DNA from: Mycolicibacterium chubuense NBB4
GTDB taxonomy: Bacteria; Actinomycetota; Actinomycetes; Mycobacteriales; Mycobacteriaceae
Direction of reading: 5' to 3'
Assembly: GCF_000266905.1 (NCBI RefSeq)
Contig: NC_018027.1
Span: 1-64,000 of the forward strand
Length of the DNA stretch: 64,000 nucleotides
This document shows, one piece after another, positions 26,456 to 34,414 of this stretch. Below the pieces are notes generated by a model, which saw only the letters and a program-made list of their open reading frames with translations, was not told the DNA's origin and made no database searches. Each line of letters begins with the position of its first letter. Position 1 is the first letter of the stretch. Position numbers and translations under genes: made by a program.

Positions 26456-27889
26456 TCAGTGAACGCGGACGATGATCTCGGAGTGTCCGAGCCGGATGAC
26501 GTCGCCGTCGGCCAGCTGCCACTCCTGGACCGGGGCGTTGTTCACCGTCGTGCCATTGGTGGAGTTGAGGTCCGACAATAGCGCGACCTGGCCGTCCCAG
26601 CGGATCTCCAGATGGCGTCGTGACACACCTGTGTCCGGCAGCCGGAACTGTGCGTCCTGACCGCGGCCGATCACGTTGGCGCCCTCCCGTAGCTGGTATG
26701 TGCGGCCGCTGCCGTCGTCGAGCTGCAGCGTGACCGACGCACCGGCCGACGGGTAGTCACCCTGGCCGTATCCGCCGCCCGCAGCGCCGTAACCGCCGGC
26801 CTGCCCGCCGCCGTAGCCCTGGTCGCCGTACCCCTGCTCGCCGTAGCCCTGGTCCGCGTAGCCGTGCTCGCCGTAGCGGCCGTAATCGGGCTGGCCGTAG
26901 TCCTGCCGGCCGTAGCCCTGCCCGCCGCCGTAGCCGCCCTGGTCGGGGTAGCCGCCGTGGTCCGGGTAGCCGCCCTGGTCGGGGTAGGACGGACGACCCT
27001 GGCCGCCGGGGGCGCCGTAGCCGCCGTCCTCATGGCGACCGGGTCCCCGGCCGTAGTCGTAGTCGTTGGCGGGCGGGCCGTAGCCGTGCTGGCCGCCCTG
27101 AGGCGGGCCGTAGCCGCCCGGGCCCTGGCGGTAGCCCTGGTCGGGGTAGCCGCCCTGAGGCGGCGGGCCGTAGCCGGCCGGGGGCCGCTGCTCGTGGGAC
27201 GGCGGGGGATAGCCACCCTCGGGGTAGCCGCCCTGGTCGGGGTATCCGCCGCGCGGCAGGTATCCCTGATCGCCTCCGGCGCCGTAACCGCCCTGGTCGG
27301 CCGGGGGATAGCCACCCTGGTCGGCCGGCGGGTAGCCGCCGCGCTGGTCCTCGGAGCGGTTGTAGCGGTCGTCCTCGGGACGGTTGTAGTAGTCGTCTGC
27401 GGGCCGACCCTGTCCTGGGCCGCCGCGGTAGCTCGGATTGTCGGTCATCGGTGGTACTCCTGGTTCTGCGATGGACGAGAGTTCTCGAGGTGGTGGGGCG
27501 GGTTCGCCTGTGGTCGAGTCAGGATTGACCGCGCCACGCGCGCGAAACTGTCCGGTGTGCAGGGTGGGTGACTGCTCGAATCTGACGACCACATCACCAT
27601 ACGTTTGCCATCCCTGCTCATGGATGTATCCCTCCAAGTGCTTGGCGAACGTGGTCGAGGTGATGTCCGGGTCGGCACTCACCTTCCGATAGTCGGGCAC
27701 ACTGAGGGTAATGACGTACTCGTTCGGCGCCAAAATGCGTCCGCCGGGGATCTCCCTGGCACCCGTCTCCGCCTCGCGGCGAAGCAGGGCTTGGACTTCC
27801 TGCGGCATGATCGATCCCCCGAAAACCCGGGCGAAGGCGTTGCCGACCGAGTCCTCGAGCTTGCGCTCGAAGCGGTCGACCAGACCCAT
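26456..27889 (-). CDS. fhaA: FHA-domain protein FhaA (Rv0020c family)
   Basis: Regulator of peptidoglycan synthesis whose FHA domain binds the phosphorylated pseudokinase domain of MviN. The 477-residue product has an N-terminal DUF3662 domain (1-125), a long Gly/Tyr/Pro/Gln-rich linker (about 150-384), and a C-terminal FHA domain (385-477) with VIGRGQDA, VSRRHLEI and NSTNGTTVN. I start at ATG 27889 (MGLVDRFERKLED), preceded by GAGGGAGG; the frame upstream to 28003 is unrelated. M. tuberculosis FhaA is 527 residues, so the linker is shorter here. Confidence 0.95.
   Translation of the reverse strand: MGLVDRFERKLEDSVGNAFARVFGGSIMPQEVQALLRREAETGAREIPGGRILAPNEYVITLSVPDYRKVSADPDITSTTFAKHLEGYIHEQGWQTYGDVVVRFEQSPTLHTGQFRARGAVNPDSTTGEPAPPPRELSSIAEPGVPPMTDNPSYRGGPGQGRPADDYYNRPEDDRYNRSEDQRGGYPPADQGGYPPADQGGYGAGGDQGYLPRGGYPDQGGYPEGGYPPPSHEQRPPAGYGPPPQGGYPDQGYRQGPGGYGPPQGGQHGYGPPANDYDYGRGPGRHEDGGYGAPGGQGRPSYPDQGGYPDHGGYPDQGGYGGGQGYGRQDYGQPDYGRYGEHGYADQGYGEQGYGDQGYGGGQAGGYGAAGGGYGQGDYPSAGASVTLQLDDGSGRTYQLREGANVIGRGQDAQFRLPDTGVSRRHLEIRWDGQVALLSDLNSTNGTTVNNAPVQEWQLADGDVIRLGHSEIIVRVH
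26738..27442 (-). repeat. imperfect Gly-Tyr repeats in fhaA linker
   Basis: This segment encodes many imperfect copies of short blocks such as DQGGYP, GYGEQGYGDQGYGG and PPQGGYPDQGY. The DNA is correspondingly repetitive (CCGTAGCC and CCGCCCTGGTCGG recur). The protein is low-complexity and probably disordered; repeat number is expected to vary between strains. Confidence 0.85.
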
Positions 27890-28092
27890 GTGCTGATCGC
27901 CTCCCTCGGTGGTGAGTGCGATTTCTGCTCGCACGGTGGTGCCGCCAGCGTGTCGGCTGGCAGCGATGCTTGACTGCATGGTAGTGGGCGCGCTGGGCCA
28001 CATGGGACCAACAGAACTCTGAGAATCGCGTCTGTGCAGGTCACAGTTGTATGACGGGCCGTTTTGGAGTTCACCGGCCTCCGCGGCTACGG

Positions 28093-28123
28093 TTGGGGAG
28101 CGGGGTGGCCTGCGTGATAGGCT
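28093..28123 (+). promoter_or_regulatory. candidate tRNA-Leu promoter
   Basis: TTGGGG (28093-28098) and TAGGCT (28118-28123) are spaced by 19 bases and would start transcription about seven bases before the tRNA. The -10 fits the mycobacterial pattern TANNNT; the -35 is weak. Confidence 0.4.
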
Positions 28124-28136
28124 CCCTCGGTCGTTT

Positions 28137-28222
28137 GGGCGAGTGGCGGAATGGCAGACGCGCTGGCTTCAGGTGCCAGTGTCCTTCGGGACGTGGGGGT
28201 TCAAGTCCCCCTTCGCCCACCA
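28137..28222 (+). tRNA. leuT: tRNA-Leu (anticodon CAG), CCA encoded
   Basis: A class II tRNA with a long variable arm. The acceptor GGGCGAG pairs with TTCGCCC (one G-U pair), and A plus encoded CCA follows (28219-28222). The anticodon stem CTGGC/GCCAG encloses CAG at 28170-28172. The T arm GGGGG-TTCAAGT-CCCCC is intact. It marks the boundary between the conserved origin block and the accessory genes. Confidence 0.97.
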
Positions 28223-28248
28223 CGAGCGGTTCTGGTGAATCGCGTCGC

Positions 28249-28286
28249 AAAGGCCACGATCTCTTCGGAGTTCGTGGCCTTTGTGT
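28249..28286 (+). terminator. rho-independent terminator after tRNA-Leu
   Basis: A perfect 11-base inverted repeat, AAAGGCCACGA (28249-28259) and TCGTGGCCTTT (28272-28282), with a 12-base loop and a T-rich tail (TTTGTGTTT), 26 bases beyond the tRNA. Confidence 0.75.
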
Positions 28287-28397
28287 TTGGTCAGCGCGGC
28301 GCCCCGGATCGAATTGCGGGTTGTCTCGACATCCGCCGCGTCAGACCGTGGACCTTGCCGCCTCTGGACCGAGACTGTGCTGTCCTAAGCTCTCGCT

Positions 28398-29174
28398 GTG
28401 GACGTCAACGGAACTAGCGCAATTGTCACCGGCGGAGCATCGGGTATCGGTGCCGCCACTGCCCGGCTACTGGCATCCAAAGGTGCCCGCGTCGTGGTGG
28501 CCGACCTGCAAGCAGAACGCGGACAGGAACTCGCGCACGAGATCGGCGGCGCATTCGTCAGTGTCGATGTCACCGACACCGCTCAGATCGAAGACGCGGT
28601 GAACACCGCAGTCGATCTCGGGCCGCTTCGTGTGCTGGTCAACTCCGCCGGAATCGGTTGGGCGCAAAGGACAATCGGCAAGGACGGGGAGTTCGCCTCG
28701 GCGCACAACCTCGACGCGTACAAGAAGGTGCTCGCGATCAACCTGGTCGGGACCTTCGACTGCATCCGGCTGGCGGCAACGGCGATGAGCCGGCTCGACC
28801 TCACCGACTCCGGGGAACGCGGCGCGATCGTCAACATGACCAGTGTGGCCGCGTTCGACGGCCAGATCGGCCAGGCCGCCTACTCCTCCTCGAAGGGCGG
28901 CGTCGTCGGATTGACCCTGCCGGTGGCCCGCGACCTCGCCGCTGTCGGGATCCGGGTGAACACCGTCGCCCCCGGCCTGGTCGACACGCCCATCTACGGC
29001 GAGGGCCCGGAATCGGAGGCGTTCAAGGCGAAGCTCGGTGAGTCGGTTCTCTACCCGCGCCGGCTCGGCAAACCGGAAGAGCTCGCATCGATGGTGATCG
29101 AACTGATCACCAACTCCTACATGAACGCCGAAGTGGTCCGCGTGGACGGCGGAATCCGGATGCCACCCAAATAG
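28398..29174 (+). CDS. SDR-family dehydrogenase (3-hydroxyacyl-CoA dehydrogenase type 2-like)
   Basis: NAD(P)-dependent short-chain dehydrogenase of 258 residues. The cofactor motif TGGASGIG is at 11-18, NSAG at 82-85, and the catalytic Ser149, Tyr162 and Lys166 (YSSSK) are in place. The overall pattern, including the acidic residue after the second strand (VVADL) and the FDGQIGQAAYSSSKGG block, resembles the HSD17B10/3-hydroxyacyl-CoA dehydrogenase type 2 subgroup, so a role in fatty acid or branched-chain acid breakdown is likely. The start is GTG 28398. The substrate is not provable from sequence. First gene of the accessory block. Confidence 0.85.
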   Translation: MDVNGTSAIVTGGASGIGAATARLLASKGARVVVADLQAERGQELAHEIGGAFVSVDVTDTAQIEDAVNTAVDLGPLRVLVNSAGIGWAQRTIGKDGEFASAHNLDAYKKVLAINLVGTFDCIRLAATAMSRLDLTDSGERGAIVNMTSVAAFDGQIGQAAYSSSKGGVVGLTLPVARDLAAVGIRVNTVAPGLVDTPIYGEGPESEAFKAKLGESVLYPRRLGKPEELASMVIELITNSYMNAEVVRVDGGIRMPPK

Positions 29175-29213
29175 CCGGGGCGGCGGTCCGTCAGTCAGCT
29201 ACGTTGGCCAATC

Positions 29214-29504
29214 GTGACGGTGTACGCCATTGCCCAGCTCAGATTCACGGACCGCGCCGCCTACGACCGGTACCAGGCCCGCTTCATGGAGGTGTTCGCC
29301 CGTCACGCGGGCACGCTGCTCGCGGCCGATGAGTCTCCGCAGGTTCTCGAAGGCGAGTCGGATCGGCAGAAGGTGGTGCTGATGTCGTTCCCCGACAATG
29401 CGTCGTTCCGTGCGTGGGCCGATTCCCCGGAATACCAGGAGATCTCGAAGGACCGGCGGGCAGGGGCGGATTCGCTGGTCATGTTGGTCCAGGGCCTCGG
29501 TTAG
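29214..29504 (+). CDS. DUF1330 family protein
   Basis: A 96-residue dimeric alpha-beta barrel protein of unknown function. It has the family pattern VYAIAQLRFTDRAAYDRY, a central GGTLLA-like strand (here HAGTLLAADE) and FPDNASFRAWADSPEYQ. Relatives are sometimes annotated as antibiotic-monooxygenase-like, but no catalytic residues are established. The start is GTG 29214, 39 bases after the SDR gene on the same strand. Its last 26 bases overlap the end of the convergent DUF998 gene. Confidence 0.82.
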   Translation: MTVYAIAQLRFTDRAAYDRYQARFMEVFARHAGTLLAADESPQVLEGESDRQKVVLMSFPDNASFRAWADSPEYQEISKDRRAGADSLVMLVQGLG

Positions 29505-30108
29505 CGGCCGATGCGGTGACGGTCGCTGTGGCGGCGAGCAGCTGCCACGCGATGATCGCGTAGATCGCCGCGCGTTCGCAGAGTCCGCGCGGCAGGCCGG
29601 ACCACAGCAGCAGCGCTCCGCCCACCAGACCGACGACGCCGAGGCCATAGCCAACCGCGTGGACGCCGCCGGCCCCCGCGGGCAGACCGGCCCGTCCCGC
29701 CGCGAGGACGGCGAGGTTGCCGCCGACTATCGCCGCCGCCGCACCCGCGGCGTGCACCAGTGCCGGGGCGCCGGCGCCGCCGCTGGGGACCAGGCCGACG
29801 GCCACGGAGCCCGCCCCGTAGACACACGCCGCCACGACGAACACCATGCGCCCGCGACGAGGCCGATCCGCGTGGACGGTCAGCGCACCGGCGACCACGA
29901 ACGCCATTCCCTGCACCCGGAACGCCGCGTTCATCCACCACGCCAGCGGTGAGTCCGGCCGGCCCAGGTCGCTGATGTAGTCGTTCGCGACGCTGTAGCC
30001 CGCAAGTCGGGATGCCGCTGCCGCTTCCACCACGAAATAGCCGACGCCGGCGCCGATCCACAGCGCCGCAGCGATCAGCCGCAACGCAGACGGCGAGGGC
30101 ACGCGCAC
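29479..30108 (-). CDS. DUF998 integral membrane protein
   Basis: Membrane protein of unknown function, 209 residues with about six hydrophobic segments. The N-terminal part carries the DUF998 hallmark NDYISDLG followed by a Pro and Asn in the next helix (SPLAWWMNAAF). The start is GTG 30108. It lies three bases beyond the stop of the cytochrome b561 gene, so it probably belongs to the same transcript. It overlaps the convergent DUF1330 gene by 26 bases. Confidence 0.8.
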   Translation of the reverse strand: MRVPSPSALRLIAAALWIGAGVGYFVVEAAAASRLAGYSVANDYISDLGRPDSPLAWWMNAAFRVQGMAFVVAGALTVHADRPRRGRMVFVVAACVYGAGSVAVGLVPSGGAGAPALVHAAGAAAAIVGGNLAVLAAGRAGLPAGAGGVHAVGYGLGVVGLVGGALLLWSGLPRGLCERAAIYAIIAWQLLAATATVTASAANRGPGPT

Positions 30109-30111
30109 GAC

Positions 30112-30675
30112 TCAGCGCGCGACGGTGGGCTCGGCTGCCGGATCCGCCGACTCGCCGAACGTCATCCGGGAGAGCATCCGGTCGCGCAGTGTCAGGGTGT
30201 GCAGCAGCACCGCGCTCACGTGCGCGGCGATGACGGCCACCAGCAGGAACGCCAGGATCGAATGTGCCGGGCGCAGAACGGCATACAGGTCCGCATCGAA
30301 CGGCGCGATGCGCGGTAGGTGCAGTCCACCCACGATCACCGGCGGCCGTCCGGCGGCCGACACCATCGCCCAGCCCACGAGGGGCTGGGCCAGCAGCAGC
30401 AGGTACATCGCCCGCTCGGAGATTCCGGCGATCCTGCCCTCGAGCCGGCCCACCGTGGCCGGCCAGGCGGGCGGTGTCGAGAGCCACCGGTTGATCAGGC
30501 GCACGACCGTGACGGCCAGGATGGTCACCCCGATCGTCATGTGCACTCCGACGAGCGTGCCGTAGGAGCCGAGCGCGGTGACCATCGCGAACCCGATGAG
30601 CAGACCGGCGAACACCAGCACCGCCGTGATCCAGTGCAGGACCCGGGAGCGCACCGGGAACCGCCCGCCGCTCAT
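30112..30675 (-). CDS. cytochrome b561
   Basis: Four-helix di-heme b561-type membrane cytochrome (187 residues), expected to pass electrons from quinol to a partner. The haem-ligand histidines are visible in the first helix (RVLHWITA), the second (LVGVHMTIGV) and the last two (RPAHSILAF, IAAHVSAVLLH). The start ATG 30675 overlaps the stop of the catalase-like gene by ATGA, which argues that this cytochrome serves that peroxidase. Confidence 0.88.
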   Translation of the reverse strand: MSGGRFPVRSRVLHWITAVLVFAGLLIGFAMVTALGSYGTLVGVHMTIGVTILAVTVVRLINRWLSTPPAWPATVGRLEGRIAGISERAMYLLLLAQPLVGWAMVSAAGRPPVIVGGLHLPRIAPFDADLYAVLRPAHSILAFLLVAVIAAHVSAVLLHTLTLRDRMLSRMTFGESADPAAEPTVAR

Positions 30676-31748
30676 GGCGCGACCTCGTCGACCTGCACGG
30701 CCGACGGTGACTTCGGTTCCCCGGTGCGCAGCCGGTACGACGCGGCGTACACCGCGGACCGCGCGCCGAGGATCGGGTCGTCGGACGGCTCGATGCCGTC
30801 GGGCAGCGTCAGCGGATCGAAGTTCACATCCCGTGCGTTGCCCGGGGCCTCGGTCTCGACGGTGTCGAGCACGAGCGTGCCGGCGGTGACGACCCGGCGG
30901 TCGGCGGGCCACGGCAGCGTCGGATCGACGGGATCCTGATCGGTGCCGACGACCACCCGCAGGTCCCAGCTGAGAGGGCCGGCTTTGAGCTGCCGAACCA
31001 GCGCGTCGAACAGCACGTTGGGCCCGGTGCGGGCTGCCGGTCGCGCCTGCTGGCGCGGGACGAGGAACCAGCGCACCGGTGTCCTGGCGCCCGAGCCGTC
31101 GACGAAGTAGAAGGTGTTGAGACCGGCGAACGTACTGTCGGCGAAACCCGGTGTCGGCGGGTGCTGTTTGATCACCTTCGTGGCCGCCGCGCTCGCCGGG
31201 TACTTCGTAAGGAACGCCGCCATCGCGTCGGGGTCGGGCTTGCCCGTCGCCGGGTTCGGCGCCGAGGCCAGCAGTTGGTCGTAGAACGCCTCGGGGCTGT
31301 TGACGGGGAACACCGGCAGGTTGATCATCGCCGTCCGCCACTGCCGGCGGCCGGGAAAACCGAGGGCGACGCCGAATCCGCGGACCGCGCCGGGAGTATC
31401 GGCCACCGTGGGGTTGCCGCCGCCGAGCGAGAAGCGACCGATCACGGGCGAGTCGCCCGCGGCCAGTACGGTGGCGGTGGTCAATTCCGCTGCCGCGCCG
31501 GTGCTTTCGAAGCGCCCGGCGACCACGACGCCTTTGGCGTGGTTGCGGCGGAAGCCGGGATGGACGCCGGACAACGACTGGAACCGGTCGATGATCGCCT
31601 GGCGGGCGAAGCGGTCGCCGATCCAGTTGTTGGCGTATGCGACCGCGCCGAGGTCGACGGCGAGAAACGCGGTCACCGCACCGACGCCCGCGAGAAGGGC
31701 GCGTCTGCTGACCGGGGTGCCGCGCCAGGTGAAGGCGGGTTGATCCAC
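30672..31748 (-). CDS. catalase-family peroxidase (SrpA-like), membrane anchored
   Basis: Haem peroxidase with the catalase fold, 358 residues, much shorter than true catalases (480 or more). The N-terminus has a signal or anchor (SRRALLAGVGAVTAFLAVDLGAV, about 14-36). An RR pair precedes it, but the motif is a weak Tat match. The distal His lies in RRNHAKGVVVAGRFES, the Asn in GGGNPTVAD, and the proximal Tyr in the RSAVYAASYR region. Probably a periplasm-facing peroxidase fed by the b561 encoded next to it. It begins 46 bases after the decarboxylase and may be a distal part of that operon. Confidence 0.87.
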   Translation of the reverse strand: MDQPAFTWRGTPVSRRALLAGVGAVTAFLAVDLGAVAYANNWIGDRFARQAIIDRFQSLSGVHPGFRRNHAKGVVVAGRFESTGAAAELTTATVLAAGDSPVIGRFSLGGGNPTVADTPGAVRGFGVALGFPGRRQWRTAMINLPVFPVNSPEAFYDQLLASAPNPATGKPDPDAMAAFLTKYPASAAATKVIKQHPPTPGFADSTFAGLNTFYFVDGSGARTPVRWFLVPRQQARPAARTGPNVLFDALVRQLKAGPLSWDLRVVVGTDQDPVDPTLPWPADRRVVTAGTLVLDTVETEAPGNARDVNFDPLTLPDGIEPSDDPILGARSAVYAASYRLRTGEPKSPSAVQVDEVAP

Positions 31749-31794
31749 GACGTCTTCGTAGCACAGCCGGCCGGAGTCGGCGCGCCGATCGGCG

Positions 31795-33249
31795 TCACCG
31801 CACGACCGTGACGACCCCCAGCGTCGGGTCCGCGGCGCTGATCGGGTTGCCCGCGTCGCGCAATGCCGTCAGCAGGCCGATCACGTCCGCGTCCAGCCGC
31901 TCGCCCGGCGTCACCAGCGGGATACCCGGTGGGTACGGCGTGATGGCCTCGGCCGCGACGCAGCCGGCCGCACCGGCGAGCTCGACGGTGTGCCGCGGAG
32001 CGAAGAACGCCTCCCGTGGCGTGAGCACCGGCGCCGGACGCGCCGCCAGCAGCTCGGTCGTCAGCGCAGGAGCCGCCGCCCGGTCCCGTCGCCCGAAGTG
32101 GGCAGATACCTCCGCGAAAGCTGTTGTCAGACGGTCGAAGTCGGCGTCGGTGTTGCCGATCGTGCTGATGCACAGCACGTGTCCGGTGCCCGCGAGTTCC
32201 GGCTGGACACCATGGATGCTGTTCAGCCGCGCCAGCACCTCACGGGCGTCGGCGGCCAGCCCGGCCGTGCCGACCAGCAGCTTCGTCTCGTCGAGTTCGC
32301 ACAGACCCGTGCCCGGCCCGGCCAGATGACCCGGGCGCAGCACCGTCAGGCCCGGAATCCGGCTCAGCCGATCGGCGGCCCCGCGCGCCCGCCCCAGCGC
32401 TGCCTCGAGCATCGCGCGGCCGTCGAGCACCATCTGCCGTCGCGCGTCGTCGATCGACGCCATGATCCCGAAGTACGGGCTGGTGGTCTGCACCAGCTGC
32501 AGGGCCCGGCGCGCGGCCGCCTCGTCGAGCTGCGCGGTGTCGATGTGCAGCACCGCGGCCTGGCTCAGCCCGGACAGGATCTTGTGCACCGACTGCACGG
32601 TGGCCGCGGCGCCGGACTGCTCGGCAGCGCGCGGCAGGTCGGGGTGAAAGGCGAAGTGGGGCGAGTGCGCGCCGTCGACCAGCAGCCGCGCACCGTAGCG
32701 GCGGCACAACCCGGCCAGCGCCGCGATGTCCCCGGTCGTGCCGAAGTACGTCGGGTGCAGCACCCACAACGCCGCCGCACCCGTCGTCCGGAACGCCCGC
32801 TCGACGACGTCGGCGTCCAGACCGTGGGCGACACCGAAATCGCTGTCCCAGCGCGGCTCGAGCCACACGGGGCGGGCCCCCACCTGCACCAGCCCGGCCA
32901 GCACCGACTTGTGGGCGTTGCGGGCCACCAGCACCGGCTCGTCGGGCCGCAGCGCGGTCAGTGCCACGGCGATGTTGCCGCCCGTGGACCCCTGCACCAT
33001 CACGAAGCTCTGCGGGACGCCCCAGGCGTCGGCGATCAGGCGTTCGGCCTCGAGGATCGGCCCTTCCGGGCAGTGCAGGGTGTCGGTGTCGGGCAGGTTG
33101 TTCAGGTCGACTGCGGCGAGGTGGTCCCGCAGCCACGGATCCATCGTGCGGCCACCCTTGTGGCCGGGGGAGTAGAACGGCGCCTGTTCGCGCCCGACGA
33201 ACGCGCGCAGCGATTCGAGCAGCGGAGCACGGTGGTGGTCAAACCCCAT
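31795..33249 (-). CDS. Orn/Lys/Arg decarboxylase (short form)
   Basis: PLP-dependent fold-type I decarboxylase that removes CO2 from ornithine, lysine or arginine. The 484-residue product has the family landmarks YSPGHKGG (26-33), QGSTGGN (86-92), DGAH at 192-195 and the PLP lysine 223 in SVHK. The large C-terminal domain is present but shorter than in E. coli enzymes. I start at ATG 33249, which overlaps the amidohydrolase stop by 11 bases; ATG 33264 is possible. Substrate choice cannot be read from sequence. It is the last gene of the amine operon proper. Confidence 0.85.
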   Translation of the reverse strand: MGFDHHRAPLLESLRAFVGREQAPFYSPGHKGGRTMDPWLRDHLAAVDLNNLPDTDTLHCPEGPILEAERLIADAWGVPQSFVMVQGSTGGNIAVALTALRPDEPVLVARNAHKSVLAGLVQVGARPVWLEPRWDSDFGVAHGLDADVVERAFRTTGAAALWVLHPTYFGTTGDIAALAGLCRRYGARLLVDGAHSPHFAFHPDLPRAAEQSGAAATVQSVHKILSGLSQAAVLHIDTAQLDEAAARRALQLVQTTSPYFGIMASIDDARRQMVLDGRAMLEAALGRARGAADRLSRIPGLTVLRPGHLAGPGTGLCELDETKLLVGTAGLAADAREVLARLNSIHGVQPELAGTGHVLCISTIGNTDADFDRLTTAFAEVSAHFGRRDRAAAPALTTELLAARPAPVLTPREAFFAPRHTVELAGAAGCVAAEAITPYPPGIPLVTPGERLDADVIGLLTALRDAGNPISAADPTLGVVTVVR

Positions 33250-34414
33250 AGACCCGTTGCGCATTCGTCACACCGATCATGTCGACGATGCGGATCGCGT
33301 CGGCCTCCGCGCACTCCCCGGTGCGCACCCACTCGCCGAGCACCAGGCCCATCGCGCGCCGCCACAGCACCGACCCGAGCACATGCAGCTCCGGCGGCCC
33401 GAACGCGTCCGACGAATACAGCTGCTTGGCGAACGGCGCGGTCTCCAGCGACTCGGCGACCAGGCCGGTCGACCGGGCGCCCAGGTAGTTGATCGCCAAC
33501 CCGACGTCGAAGTTCACATGGTCGAAAGCCTGTGCCAGATAACCCGATTGGCGATGGAACGGGTAGCAGTGCAGCAGCAGCACCGGCACCGGCGGCATGG
33601 TCCGCAGCAGGGGCAGCAGCAGCAGCGGGTCGCACCGGTGCAGGTCCAGATCGCGGTCGCCGAAACCGACGTGGAATTGGATGGGCAGACCGTGCGCCGC
33701 GGCCTCGTGCACCCCGAACGCGATCAGCACCGGGTCGTCGATCCGCGGTGCGCCCGCCCGGGCGGCGAGTTCCCGCACGCGGGCGACGACGTCGGCCTCC
33801 TCGGGCCTGCTCCAGTCGATGTCGAAGCCGGTGCGGTAGGCCACGATCGTCTTGGTGCCGACCACCGCCGGGTCGTCGGCCGCGCGGGCCAGCGCCGCCC
33901 GCATCGCGGCCGGGAAGTCGTCCGCGGCGGTGCCGCCTTCGATCAGGTCCTCGGCGACGCGTTCCAGGCGCACGATCTCCGACGACTGGCCGCCGGCCAG
34001 TTCCGCGAGGCGCCCGTGCGGGGTGATCTGGTCGCCCTTGAACCCGGTGTCGACGATCCAGCGGGACACCCCCGCCGCGCGCAGCATCGTCGAGGCCAGC
34101 TCATCGGGGCCGATCTCGCACCGGCGCTTCCAGTACTGCTCGCCGTCGGCGAGTGCGGGCAGGCCGAGAAGCGGTGCGCACCAACGCCGGATCGACAGTC
34201 CCAGCGGGGAGTCGAACTGGGTCATCCACGACGGCACCGGGTCGTTCGACCCCTCGTTGATCGAGAACTCGAACGCGGCCCGGTCGATCACCTGGTTGAA
34301 GGTGCCGTGCACGTGATGATCGATCAGGGCCACGCTGCGCAGGTGCTCGGCGAGGCCCTCCGGGACCCGGTCGTTCACCCCGGCGAAGACGTCCTGCAGT
34401 TCACCACCCGGCAT
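33239..34414 (-). CDS. amidohydrolase-2 family protein (FluG N-domain-like)
   Basis: TIM-barrel metal-dependent hydrolase of 391 residues with the metal motif IDHHVHG (31-37), HVGFGDRDLDLH in the middle, HCYPFHRQ and SSDAFG near the end. This subgroup often occurs with glutamine-synthetase-like enzymes; fungal FluG joins both in one chain. A hydrolase of gamma-glutamyl amides or amines is the obvious guess. The start ATG 34414 lies inside the last codons of the aminotransferase (14-base overlap), so the genes are translationally coupled. Confidence 0.8.
   Translation of the reverse strand: MPGGELQDVFAGVNDRVPEGLAEHLRSVALIDHHVHGTFNQVIDRAAFEFSINEGSNDPVPSWMTQFDSPLGLSIRRWCAPLLGLPALADGEQYWKRRCEIGPDELASTMLRAAGVSRWIVDTGFKGDQITPHGRLAELAGGQSSEIVRLERVAEDLIEGGTAADDFPAAMRAALARAADDPAVVGTKTIVAYRTGFDIDWSRPEEADVVARVRELAARAGAPRIDDPVLIAFGVHEAAAHGLPIQFHVGFGDRDLDLHRCDPLLLLPLLRTMPPVPVLLLHCYPFHRQSGYLAQAFDHVNFDVGLAINYLGARSTGLVAESLETAPFAKQLYSSDAFGPPELHVLGSVLWRRAMGLVLGEWVRTGECAEADAIRIVDMIGVTNAQRVYGV

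Noticed and set aside
28137..28222. Phage or island attachment site at tRNA-Leu
   Set aside because: No integrase gene follows, and I could find no second copy of the tRNA 3' end in the window.
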